Shown here: positions 42,793 to 49,969 of the stretch, one piece after another
How positions within the stretch are numbered: the first letter of the stretch is position 1
Layout of the letters: each line of letters starts with the position of its first letter
NCBI GenBank assembly: GCA_017447875.1
Contig: JAFSMP010000034.1
Coordinates: 62,001-126,000 of the forward strand
Reading direction: 5' to 3'
DNA from: Paludibacteraceae bacterium
GTDB taxonomy: Bacteria > Bacteroidota > Bacteroidia > Bacteroidales > Paludibacteraceae
DNA: 64,000 nucleotides
Translations under genes and position numbers: made by a program
Notes under the pieces: model-generated
Told to the model about the DNA's origin: nothing
Database searches by the model: none
Seen by the model: the letters and a program-made list of their open reading frames with translations, nothing else

Positions 42793-43583
42793 ACGCTAAC
42801 AACGCCCGCGATATGTGGGTGCGGGTCATATCCCTCTAATGTAAAATCTTCGTATCGGAACCCGAACAGGTCTTTGACCTCGGGGTTGATGATCATCTTC
42901 GGCAGCGGTCTGGGTTCGCGGGTTAACTGCAGTTTCACCTGATCGATATGGTTCAGGTATATATGTGCGTCTCCGAGTGTGTGCACGAAATCACCGCATT
43001 GCAGTCCCGTCACCTGCGCCATCATCTGCAGCAGCAGGGCATAAGACGCGATATTAAACGGTACACCTAAGAAGATGTCGGCGGAACGCTGGTAGAGTTG
43101 CAGACTCAACTTCCCGTCCGCTACGTAGAACTGGAACAAGCAGTGACAGGGCGGTAAGGCCATCTTCTCCACTTCCGCTACGTTCCACGCGCTGACCATC
43201 AGACGTCGGCTGTCCGGGTTGTGCTTGATCTGTTCCACCAGATTCTTGATCTGGTCGATATGTCCGCCGTTGTAATCCGGCCAACTCCGCCATTGATGTC
43301 CGTACACCGGACCGAGTTCGCCGTTATCGTCTGCCCACTCGTTCCAGATACGTACACCGTGATCCTGCAGGTACTTGACGTTCGTGTCGCCCTGCAAGAA
43401 CCATAAGAGTTCGTAGATGATCGATTTCAGGTGCAGTTTCTTGGTGGTGAGGGACGGAAAACCGTCCTCCATCTTAAACCGCATCTGGTGGCCGAACACC
43501 GAGATCGTGCCCGTGCCCGTGCGGTCATGCTTGATCGTGCCTTGCTCCAGCACCCGTTTGCATAAATCCAAATATTGTTGCAT
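42789..43583 (-). CDS. thyA: thymidylate synthase
   Basis: A 264-residue enzyme converting dUMP to dTMP with methylene-THF. Beginning at [15 protein letters not shown] (43583) gives exactly the length of E. coli ThyA; a start at 43613 would overlap the PorE-like gene by 29 bp. Motifs: [17 protein letters not shown], the catalytic Cys in [32 protein letters not shown] and HIYLNHIDQ. One base separates it from the porE-like stop, and it overlaps folA by 4 bp. Confidence 0.96.
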   Translation of the reverse strand: MQQYLDLCKRVLEQGTIKHDRTGTGTISVFGHQMRFKMEDGFPSLTTKKLHLKSIIYELLWFLQGDTNVKYLQDHGVRIWNEWADDNGELGPVYGHQWRSWPDYNGGHIDQIKNLVEQIKHNPDSRRLMVSAWNVAEVEKMALPPCHCLFQFYVADGKLSLQLYQRSADIFLGVPFNIASYALLLQMMAQVTGLQCGDFVHTLGDAHIYLNHIDQVKLQLTREPRPLPKMIINPEVKDLFGFRYEDFTLEGYDPHPHIAGVVSV

Positions 43584-43584
43584 A

Positions 43585-45657
43585 TTAGTATAGTTTGTAG
43601 GTTGTCTTAACAACCTTAAATTCTGTTCTACGGTTAATCGCGTTGCAGGTCTCCTGCTGGTCCGGTTTCAACTTCAAGATAAACGGTTCATCCAGCAATT
43701 GCTCCACCGGGATAAACGGATATTTGGCGTGCATCGCTTTGTCGGCCACCACGGGTTTGTTCTTTCCGTAGCCCACCGGTGTCAGACGCTCTTTCTCGAT
43801 CCCGTGTTTCACTAAGAAGTCACAACATGCCTGCGCACGTTTCTGACTGAGTTCCAGGTTAAACTCCTCGTTACCCACCAAGTCCGTATGGGCACTGAGT
43901 TCGATCGTGATATTGGGATTGTCGTTGAGTAACTTCACGAGCTTCAGCATCTCTTCTTCCGAGGCCTTGGTCAACTCCCATTTCCCGAACTCATAGAACA
44001 CATTATCCATCTTCACCGGACGCGAGATCGGACTGAGCGTGAAATTCATCGTGTAGGTCTTGCTGTCCTTCAGATCCATCGTGTTCCACTGCTCTTTGTC
44101 GTTCAGGTAACCTCGTGCCGTCACTAACATCACGTACTTCACCTCGCGGTTCAGTTTCACTTTGTACGATCCGTCACGGCGGGCGTTGATCTTACTGTTC
44201 GTGCCGTCGGAACCTACGATACGCAGTTTGGCATCGGCGATCGGTTGCCCCATCTCATCGCTGATGACGCCTTCCGCAATAAACTCCATCTCCGGCAGGG
44301 TAAAACTGAAGATCTTATCGAAGCCCTTCTTGTCACCGCGGTTAGACGAGAAGAAGCCGTCCTGGCTGTTGCCGGCAAAGGTGATACCGAAATCGTCACC
44401 GATGCCGTTGAAGGGTGCGCCTAAGTTAAACACGATCCACGCCGTGCTGTCCTTGATCGTCGTGTCGCGGTTCGCTTTGTACAAGTCCAGACCGCCGTAT
44501 CCCGGATGACCGTTCGATGCAAAATAGAGCGTACCGTCTGCATGCACGTACGGATACATCTCATCGGCGGTGGTGTTGATACCGGCACCTAAAGGCTGGG
44601 CGTTGATCCACTCGCTGCCTTCCAGTTCTGCCATCCAGATGTCCTTACCGCCCATACCTCCGGGTGCGTCACTCACGAAATAGAGCGTGTCGCCGGTGGC
44701 ATTGAGAGCAGGATGACCCACCGTGATCGAACTGTCCATGAACAGCTTCACCTCTTGCGGTTCACCCCATTCACCACTCGCCCGTTCACTCACGTATATC
44801 TTCGCTCCCTGGTCCTGTCCGTTGATCGGCTTGGAATAGGTGAAATACATCGTGCGACCGTCTCTGGAAAAACTGCAGGCACCCATCTCTGCCGTACCAC
44901 CGTCTTTACCACCCGTCGAGTCGTTCTGCTGTTTGTTCTCGTCCGGTTCACCGTACAGACCTTCCGCTAACGTGATCTCTTCCCATTCGCCGGCTGCGTT
45001 CTTGCGCGTCTGGTAGAGTTGGAACAACTGCTGTCCCGTTACGTTACTGGCTCGTTTGAGTTTCTTATTGCCTTTCTGTTTCTCTTGCCGGTTGGACGAG
45101 AACATGAGCGCATCGGTGTTATCGCCGATGAACATCGGTGCAAAATTGCTGGTGCGCTTGGCATTAAACTCTTTCGCCTCTTTGATCTTGTACCGCGAAC
45201 TCTGTTTCTTCCATTCATCGACTTTCCCGCACGCGTACTTACCTGCCTGCGCTACGTAGTCGTTCGGGTGCGATTCCAGATACAACTCGTAGTTCTTCGC
45301 CGCGTCCTTGTATTTACCCTGGTACTGCAACACCTGTGCGTTATGCAGGTACACCGTCGAGTCCTTCAACTGGTACTTGCATCGCAAGGCACTCTGGTAG
45401 CAGTTAGCGGCACGGGGATTATTCAGAATCCGGTAACACTCGCCTTGCCGATACGCCACGTAGCCTTTCAGGTCACGATCTTTCTTCGCGCTGAGCCGGC
45501 TGTAACACTGCTTGTAGATGTCACCGGCGGTGTAATATTCACCAATAGCGAACTTCTTATCCGCCCGCTTGATCCGTTGCTGAATACTACAACTGGAAAG
45601 ACACAAGACAATGGACAATAGACAATAGACTAATATGCTAACGTTCGAACGATTCAT
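43585..45657 (-). CDS. porE: PorE-like TPR / PD40 propeller / CRD / OmpA lipoprotein
   Basis: A 690-residue lipoprotein (lipobox LCLSSC, Cys23). Order of domains: TPR-like helices (~30-160), a WD40/PD40-type beta-propeller (~170-460, e.g. [20 protein letters not shown] and [21 protein letters not shown]), a carboxypeptidase-regulatory-like fold (~465-550, [20 protein letters not shown]), and a C-terminal OmpA domain (~570-690, [14 protein letters not shown]). This arrangement is the one described for PorE, the T9SS component that attaches to peptidoglycan. Several Bacteroidetes OmpA-TPR paralogues share it, so orthology is likely but not certain. A heptamer array encodes part of the signal peptide. 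Confidence 0.82.
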   Translation of the reverse strand: MNRSNVSILVYCLLSIVLCLSSCSIQQRIKRADKKFAIGEYYTAGDIYKQCYSRLSAKKDRDLKGYVAYRQGECYRILNNPRAANCYQSALRCKYQLKDSTVYLHNAQVLQYQGKYKDAAKNYELYLESHPNDYVAQAGKYACGKVDEWKKQSSRYKIKEAKEFNAKRTSNFAPMFIGDNTDALMFSSNRQEKQKGNKKLKRASNVTGQQLFQLYQTRKNAAGEWEEITLAEGLYGEPDENKQQNDSTGGKDGGTAEMGACSFSRDGRTMYFTYSKPINGQDQGAKIYVSERASGEWGEPQEVKLFMDSSITVGHPALNATGDTLYFVSDAPGGMGGKDIWMAELEGSEWINAQPLGAGINTTADEMYPYVHADGTLYFASNGHPGYGGLDLYKANRDTTIKDSTAWIVFNLGAPFNGIGDDFGITFAGNSQDGFFSSNRGDKKGFDKIFSFTLPEMEFIAEGVISDEMGQPIADAKLRIVGSDGTNSKINARRDGSYKVKLNREVKYVMLVTARGYLNDKEQWNTMDLKDSKTYTMNFTLSPISRPVKMDNVFYEFGKWELTKASEEEMLKLVKLLNDNPNITIELSAHTDLVGNEEFNLELSQKRAQACCDFLVKHGIEKERLTPVGYGKNKPVVADKAMHAKYPFIPVEQLLDEPFILKLKPDQQETCNAINRRTEFKVVKTTYKLY
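45598..45632. repeat. heptamer array in the PorE-like signal peptide
   Basis: Five 7-bp units: AAGACAC, AAGACAA, TGGACAA, TAGACAA, TAGACTA. It encodes [11 protein letters not shown] on the minus strand. Confidence 0.85.
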
Positions 45658-45696
45658 TTTTGTCTTTATTCCTTAATTCCTTTAGCGAAGCTGTCC

Positions 45697-46944
45697 TTAT
45701 ACCAACTCGTGAATCACGAGTCCGCTTCTCAGTTTGGGTTCGAACCAGGTCGTCTTCGGCGGCATGATATTGCCGCTGTCGGCGATGTCGATGATCTGCT
45801 GCATGGTAACAGGGTAGAGTGCCAGCGCCATCTTCATCTCACCGCTATCCACTCTCCGTTTCAATTCACCGAGTCCGCGTATACCACCCACGAAGTCGAT
45901 TCGTTTGTCGGAACGCAGGTCCTTGATGCCCAGTATCTCATCCAGGATCAGTTTGCTCGAGATCGTCACATCCAGCACGCCTATCGGGTCGTTATCATCG
46001 TACCGTCCTTCTTTGGCGGTCAGCGAATACCACTTCCCGCCGAGATAGAGCGAGAAGTTATGCAAGCGCTGCGGCTTGTAGATCTCCGAACCTTTTTTCT
46101 CAATGTCGAAGTTCTGAGCGAGTTTCGCCAAGAACTCTTCTTCGCTGAGGCCGTTCAGGTCTTTCACCACGCGGTTATAATCGATGATATTGAGTTGATT
46201 ATCCGGGAAACAAACGGCTAAGAAGTACTCGTACTCGGGAACCTTAATTTTTAATTTTGAATTTTGAATTTTTAATTCCTGTCCGACGCCTGCGGCGGCT
46301 GCAGAACGGTGGTGTCCGTCAGCGATATACATCGCCGGGATCTGCGCAAAGATCTCCGTGATTTGGTCGATGGTCTGTTGGTCATCGATCACCCAGAACG
46401 TGTGCCGGAATCCTTCCGGTGCAGCGACAAAGTCGTACTCCGGTTGGGTCTTCGTCACCTCTGCTACGATCGCATCCAGGTCATCGCGGTGCGGATAGGC
46501 GAAGAACACCGGTTCCATGTTTGCATTCAACGTACGCACATGTTTCATTCGGTCTTCCTCTTTGTCCTTACGCGTCAACTCATGTTTCTTGATGCGTCCC
46601 TCCAGGTAGTCGTCTACCCATGCGGCAACCACCAGACCATACTGCGTCCGGCCATCCATCGTCTGGGCGTACACGTAGTACTTCGGATCCAGGTCCTGCA
46701 CCAACCAACCCTTCAACTTAAAGCGCTGGTACTGCTGTTTGGCTTCGGGATATACTTTGGGATCATGCTCATCGGTGCCGGGTTCAAAATTGATCTCGGG
46801 TTTGATGATATGGTACAGGCTCATGTCATTCCCTGCCGCTTCGGCACGTGCCTCATCGCTGTTCAGTACGTCGTACGGCCGGCTACTTACCTTTTCCACC
46901 AATTCCTTCGGTGGCCGAATACCCTTAAAAGGTTTGATTTTCAT
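45697..46944 (-). CDS. DUF1015 family protein
   Basis: A 415-residue soluble protein starting MKIKPFKGIRPPKELVEKVSSRPYDVLNSDEARA, the diagnostic opening of DUF1015, with MYIADGHHRSAAA near residue 210 and FLAVCFPDNQLNIIDYNRVV. The family is widespread in Bacteroidetes and clostridia and is usually near serine or phosphoglycerate metabolism genes; biochemical function is unproven. The HHRS segment resembles an active-site loop. Just after the HHRS segment a heptamer array (46244-46278) encodes QELKIQNSKLKIK in place of the usual loop. It lies 2 bp after the bactofilin gene and 39 bp before the PorE-like gene, the widest gap in the long run. Confidence 0.85.
   Translation of the reverse strand: MKIKPFKGIRPPKELVEKVSSRPYDVLNSDEARAEAAGNDMSLYHIIKPEINFEPGTDEHDPKVYPEAKQQYQRFKLKGWLVQDLDPKYYVYAQTMDGRTQYGLVVAAWVDDYLEGRIKKHELTRKDKEEDRMKHVRTLNANMEPVFFAYPHRDDLDAIVAEVTKTQPEYDFVAAPEGFRHTFWVIDDQQTIDQITEIFAQIPAMYIADGHHRSAAAAGVGQELKIQNSKLKIKVPEYEYFLAVCFPDNQLNIIDYNRVVKDLNGLSEEEFLAKLAQNFDIEKKGSEIYKPQRLHNFSLYLGGKWYSLTAKEGRYDDNDPIGVLDVTISSKLILDEILGIKDLRSDKRIDFVGGIRGLGELKRRVDSGEMKMALALYPVTMQQIIDIADSGNIMPPKTTWFEPKLRSGLVIHELV
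46244..46278. repeat. heptamer array (TTAATTT/TGAATTT) in the DUF1015 gene
   Basis: Five 7-bp units: TTAATTT twice, TGAATTT twice, TTAATTC. It is in frame and much more AT-rich than the flanking gene. Confidence 0.9.
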
Positions 46945-46946
46945 AA

Positions 46947-47321
46947 TTATTTAGCCGGTGCAGCCGGTGCTTTAGGTTGTCCCATTTGACAAGTGCCGTT
47001 GAACTGTGCACCCGGTTCTACGATCAGGGTCTTGGTGATTACATCGCCCTGCACCTTACCGCTTGCGCGCAGGTTCAACTGCTGATGGCAGGTGATCTTA
47101 CCGTCCATCAGACCCATGATCTCTGCGTTCGCACAAATGACGGTTCCTTTGATCTTACCGGCCTCACCGATCACTACCTTACCCGAACAATTCAACTCGC
47201 CTTCGATCAGACCGTCAATACGGTAGTCACTGTCTGCGGTGATCGTTCCCACGATCTTACTGCCTGCGGTTAATGCGTTGAACATCATGCCGCTCTGTTG
47301 TTTGTCGTTACTCATAAACAT
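46947..47321 (-). CDS. bactofilin (polymer-forming cytoskeletal protein)
   Basis: A 124-residue protein with a right-handed beta-helix pattern of short Gly/Val-rich turns: AGSKIVGTITADSDYRIDGLIEGELNCSGKVVIGEAGKIKGTVICANAEIMG (bactofilin core ~20-105), plus a Pro/Ala tail (QPKAPAAPAK). Bactofilins self-assemble into filaments and localise wall enzymes, including M23 peptidases and PBPs, both of which are encoded in this window. It is first in the 20-gene minus-strand run under the promoter at 47376-47407. Start ATG 47321 or 47315 (MSNDKQQ) are both plausible. Confidence 0.9.
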   Translation of the reverse strand: MFMSNDKQQSGMMFNALTAGSKIVGTITADSDYRIDGLIEGELNCSGKVVIGEAGKIKGTVICANAEIMGLMDGKITCHQQLNLRASGKVQGDVITKTLIVEPGAQFNGTCQMGQPKAPAAPAK

Positions 47322-47375
47322 ATTATATTTTTTATTATTTTATTCCACATCAGGGCATTTCACCCGAAATATCGC

Positions 47376-47407
47376 GCAAAATTACAAAAAAAAATTGATA
47401 TACGCAA
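47376..47407 (-). promoter_or_regulatory. Bacteroidetes-type promoter of the long minus-strand run
   Basis: On the minus strand: TTGCGTATATC, 12 bp (AA, nine T, G), TAATTTTGC. It is the only clear promoter I find upstream of the 20 genes from 47321 down to 22509. Seven bases separate it from the divergent -33 box at 47415. Confidence 0.85.
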
Positions 47408-47414
47408 ATAAAAT

Positions 47415-47446
47415 TTGCATATTTCGAAAAAAAGCAGTATTTTTGC
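47415..47446 (+). promoter_or_regulatory. Bacteroidetes-type promoter of the lipoprotein gene
   Basis: TTGCATATTTC at 47415-47425, 12 bp, TATTTTTGC at 47438-47446. Divergent to the promoter at 47376-47407. Confidence 0.85.
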
Positions 47447-47470
47447 ACTCGATTTTAAAAATGTTTGCAA

Positions 47471-47959
47471 ATGAAAAAGGTTCTTTTTGTCGCTATTGCG
47501 ATGTTAAGTTTGGTGTTTGTGTCCTGTAACAAAGACGACGATCGGGATGCGTTCGTAGGTACCTATGCAGGGAAAGTGAACGTGAAAGGAACAGAACTCG
47601 TAGACGATGAAATTCATACCGTTTCAGAGTCTATTGACGGTACGTTTACTATCTCCAAAGACGGCAAGAAAGGCAGCCGTGTTACTATCTCCGCAGCGGG
47701 TTTGGTCTATGGTCAGACCGGTTCATTAAGCGGTACAGTAGATGGAAATGTACTGACTATCGACGGCGTTCATGTTTCTCAGGAAGCATTTGATTTTGAG
47801 GGAGATAAGATAGTTTTGTCTATCGATCTGGTTTTCGAACCCGCACAGTTGGTGAACAACCACATGACCCTCGACGGTTCGGTTCATACGCTTCAGATTT
47901 CCGGTCCGCTTAAAGACGAGCTTGATGCGGTTCTCCTTGTAGAAGCGCATAAGCAATAA
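47471..47959 (+). CDS. small exported lipoprotein of unknown function
   Basis: A 162-residue lipoprotein with the signal MKKVLFVAIAMLSLVFVSC, Cys19, followed by an Asp-rich linker (NKDDDRD) typical of Bacteroidetes surface lipoproteins. The rest is predicted beta-rich (FVGTYAGKVNVKG, GTFTISKDGKKGSRVTISAAG, SGTVDGNVLTIDGVHV) and resembles lipocalin-like or calycin-like small domains, without a confident match. I start at ATG 47471; a TTG at 47465 would add MQ. It is a single-gene unit with its own promoter and terminator. Confidence 0.7.
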   Translation: MKKVLFVAIAMLSLVFVSCNKDDDRDAFVGTYAGKVNVKGTELVDDEIHTVSESIDGTFTISKDGKKGSRVTISAAGLVYGQTGSLSGTVDGNVLTIDGVHVSQEAFDFEGDKIVLSIDLVFEPAQLVNNHMTLDGSVHTLQISGPLKDELDAVLLVEAHKQ

Positions 47960-47989
47960 CACCTTATAATATTATTTAATTGCGCAAGA

Positions 47990-48021
47990 AAATCGGCATA
48001 TGAGCATATGTCGATTTTTTT
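47990..48021 (+). terminator. Rho-independent terminator after the lipoprotein gene
   Basis: AAATCG/CGATTT arms extended by CATATG/CATATG with one G:T pair, then seven T. Its right arm (GCATATGTC) again resembles the -33 promoter element, but no -7 box follows. The following ~50 bp is a TATATA-rich stretch. Confidence 0.78.
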
Positions 48022-48074
48022 GTATTGTATATATATACTTTGTATATATATAGTAATAGATTGCCAAAATTGCG

Positions 48075-48118
48075 TTATCCTATGGTGATCCTATGGTTAT
48101 CCTATGGTTATCCTATGG
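48075..48118 (+). repeat. 11-bp tandem array (TTATCCTATGG)
   Basis: Four 11-bp units, three identical and one with TGATCCTATGG. It lies in the 306-bp gap between the lipoprotein and the thioesterase, about 100 bp before the promoter at 48216. Nothing else recognisable is in the gap. Confidence 0.9.
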
Positions 48119-48215
48119 TGAAGGATGCCTCGCGATAGTGCCATGCTCCTCGCCGGTATCGACGGTGGTATTTTGGACACAGAAAATGAAGTTTTTTGTT
48201 TTTTTACAAAAAAAC

Positions 48216-48247
48216 TTGCGTATGTGAAAAAAAAGCAGTATCTTTGC
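48216..48247 (+). promoter_or_regulatory. Bacteroidetes-type promoter of the thioesterase unit
   Basis: TTGCGTATGTG at 48216-48226, 12-bp A-rich spacer, TATCTTTGC at 48239-48247. It fixes the thioesterase start at ATG 48266. Confidence 0.85.
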
Positions 48248-48265
48248 ACGCAAAATGAATTTATA

Positions 48266-48769
48266 ATGAAAAGAATCATTAATCCATGGACGCAGACGCC
48301 CGGTTATAACTGCTTCGGATGCAGTCCGAATAACCCGATCGGGGCGAGGATGTCTTTCTTTGAAGACGGCGACTCAATCGTGTCCGTCTGGCGTCCGACG
48401 CAGAACCATCAGTCATGGTTGAATACCTTACACGGAGGGATGCAGGCGGTGCTGCTGGATGAGGTATGCGGCTGGGTGGTATTCCATCTGCTCAAGACGG
48501 CAGGTGTGACGGCGAAGATGGAGATGCGGTATATCAAGCCTGTCTCCACGCTGCAGGACTATATCAAGTTACGTGCGTACCTGAAAGAGATGCGGCGGAA
48601 CGTAGCGATCGTGCAGGGTGAGTTATATGGTGCGGACGGGACGTTGCTATGCGAGTGTACGTGTACGTACTTCACGTTCCCGCAGGAGAAAGCGAAAGAA
48701 GAGATGGGCTACGTGCCCTCGGAAGTGGAAGATAAAAACTATACATGGGAAGAATGCTTGAATATGTAG
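48266..48769 (+). CDS. PaaI-family hotdog thioesterase
   Basis: A 167-residue single hotdog-fold protein. It starts MKRIINPWTQTPGYNCFGCSPNNPIGARM, with a NCFGC pattern seen in this subgroup, and has LNTLHGGMQAVLLDEVCGWV with the HGG and acidic residue of the acyl-CoA thioesterase site. It should hydrolyse a CoA thioester in the cytoplasm; the acyl group is unknown. The ATG at 48266 is chosen because an upstream in-frame opening (48125) runs through the promoter. The 3' end overlaps the aminotransferase gene by 25 bp. Confidence 0.88.
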   Translation: MKRIINPWTQTPGYNCFGCSPNNPIGARMSFFEDGDSIVSVWRPTQNHQSWLNTLHGGMQAVLLDEVCGWVVFHLLKTAGVTAKMEMRYIKPVSTLQDYIKLRAYLKEMRRNVAIVQGELYGADGTLLCECTCTYFTFPQEKAKEEMGYVPSEVEDKNYTWEECLNM

Positions 48770-49938
48770 ATCGTAGGGGTTCTGATTGTTACAAGTGGGA
48801 CTCAGAGTGTGCGGCGGGCAGTCTGCCGTTGTGGATCGCGGATATGGATTTTGCAGCCGCCCAACCTATCCGTGAAGCGATGCAACGTCGTTTGGATCAC
48901 GGGGTGTTCGGTTACTCGATCGTGCCGCAAGCGAACTATGATGCGGTGGCATCGTGGTTCGAACGCCGTCACGGCTGGAAAGGTATCAATAACACCAACC
49001 TGCTGTACACCACCGCCGTTGTGCCGGCTATCTCGGCGATCTTTGCGGCGTTGGAGACGCGTATGACGGAGTACCGACGGAAGGCCGGTAAGACGATGGA
49101 GAACGCACCTCTTAGGATTCTGACCTTTACGCCGGCGTATAATGCGTTCTTCAACTGCATCGAGAATATGGGATGCGAGTTGGTGGCATGTCCGCTGGTG
49201 ATGGAGGGTAACCGTTTTGAGATCAACTGGGCGGACGTAGAGGCGAAAGCGAAAGAGGCGGATGTGTTCCTGCTGTGCAACCCGCACAACCCGACGGGTA
49301 GGGTATGGAGCAGAGCGGAGTTGGAGCGTCTGGCGGATATCATGCGTCGTGAGCACCTGTTCGTGCTGGCGGATGAGATACATTGCGAGTTCGCATTCCC
49401 GGGTCACGCGTACACGCCCTTCGCGTCCATCGTGATCAATGATACGGATTTCTGCGTGTGTACGTCTGCGAGCAAGGCCTTTAATATCGCAGGTCTGCTG
49501 TGCGCGAATATATACGTGCCGAACAAAGAGCTGTTTGCTCATATCAACCATGCGCTGGAGGTGCATGAGGTGAACGGACTGAACCCGTTTGGTCTGGTGG
49601 CGCAGGTGGCGGCCTACAACGAGTCGGAGGCCTGGCTGGATGAGTTGAATGAATACGTGTACGGCAATTTCTGTTGCTTGCGCGATTTTCTGCAAACGCA
49701 GATCCCGCAGTTGAAGGTGCATGAGACGGAAGGCACGTACCTGGCATGGGTGAATATAGAGGCGGTAGGAATGAGTGCCGAAGCGTTCTGTGCGGACTTG
49801 GCGAAGAAGGGGCATGTGCTGTTCAACCCGTCGGAGATGTACGGCGGTGAGCACTATGTGCGTATCAACTTAGCCACCTCGCGTGAGGTGCTGGCCGAAG
49901 CGCTGAACCGGTTGAAACAATACTTACAAGATAAGTAG
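48745..49938 (+). CDS. MalY/PatB-type PLP-dependent C-S lyase (aminotransferase fold I)
   Basis: A 397-residue PLP enzyme. Key segments are LPLWIADMDFAAAQPIREAMQRRLDHGVFGYSI (substrate-domain opening of the MalY group), LLCNPHNPTGRVW, LFVLADEIHCEFAF (Asp that binds the pyridine nitrogen) and TSASKAFNIAGLLCAN with the PLP Lys. MalY/PatB proteins cleave cystathionine or cysteine to pyruvate, ammonia and a thiol; the aminotransferase label is often used but lyase activity is more likely. Start ATG 48745 or 48754. Co-transcribed with the thioesterase through a 25-bp overlap. Confidence 0.88.
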   Translation: MGRMLEYVDRRGSDCYKWDSECAAGSLPLWIADMDFAAAQPIREAMQRRLDHGVFGYSIVPQANYDAVASWFERRHGWKGINNTNLLYTTAVVPAISAIFAALETRMTEYRRKAGKTMENAPLRILTFTPAYNAFFNCIENMGCELVACPLVMEGNRFEINWADVEAKAKEADVFLLCNPHNPTGRVWSRAELERLADIMRREHLFVLADEIHCEFAFPGHAYTPFASIVINDTDFCVCTSASKAFNIAGLLCANIYVPNKELFAHINHALEVHEVNGLNPFGLVAQVAAYNESEAWLDELNEYVYGNFCCLRDFLQTQIPQLKVHETEGTYLAWVNIEAVGMSAEAFCADLAKKGHVLFNPSEMYGGEHYVRINLATSREVLAEALNRLKQYLQDK

Positions 49939-49969
49939 AAATAATCATTTAACTAAATTTTTAATAACA

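Noticed and set aside
48003..48035. A second terminator-promoter overlap after the lipoprotein gene
   Set aside because: The arm resembles a -33 box but no TAnnTTTG follows at the right distance.
48802..49854. 350-residue antisense open frame opposite the MalY-type gene
   Set aside because: Rich in Arg/His with no domain; it mirrors the codon pattern of the real plus-strand gene.
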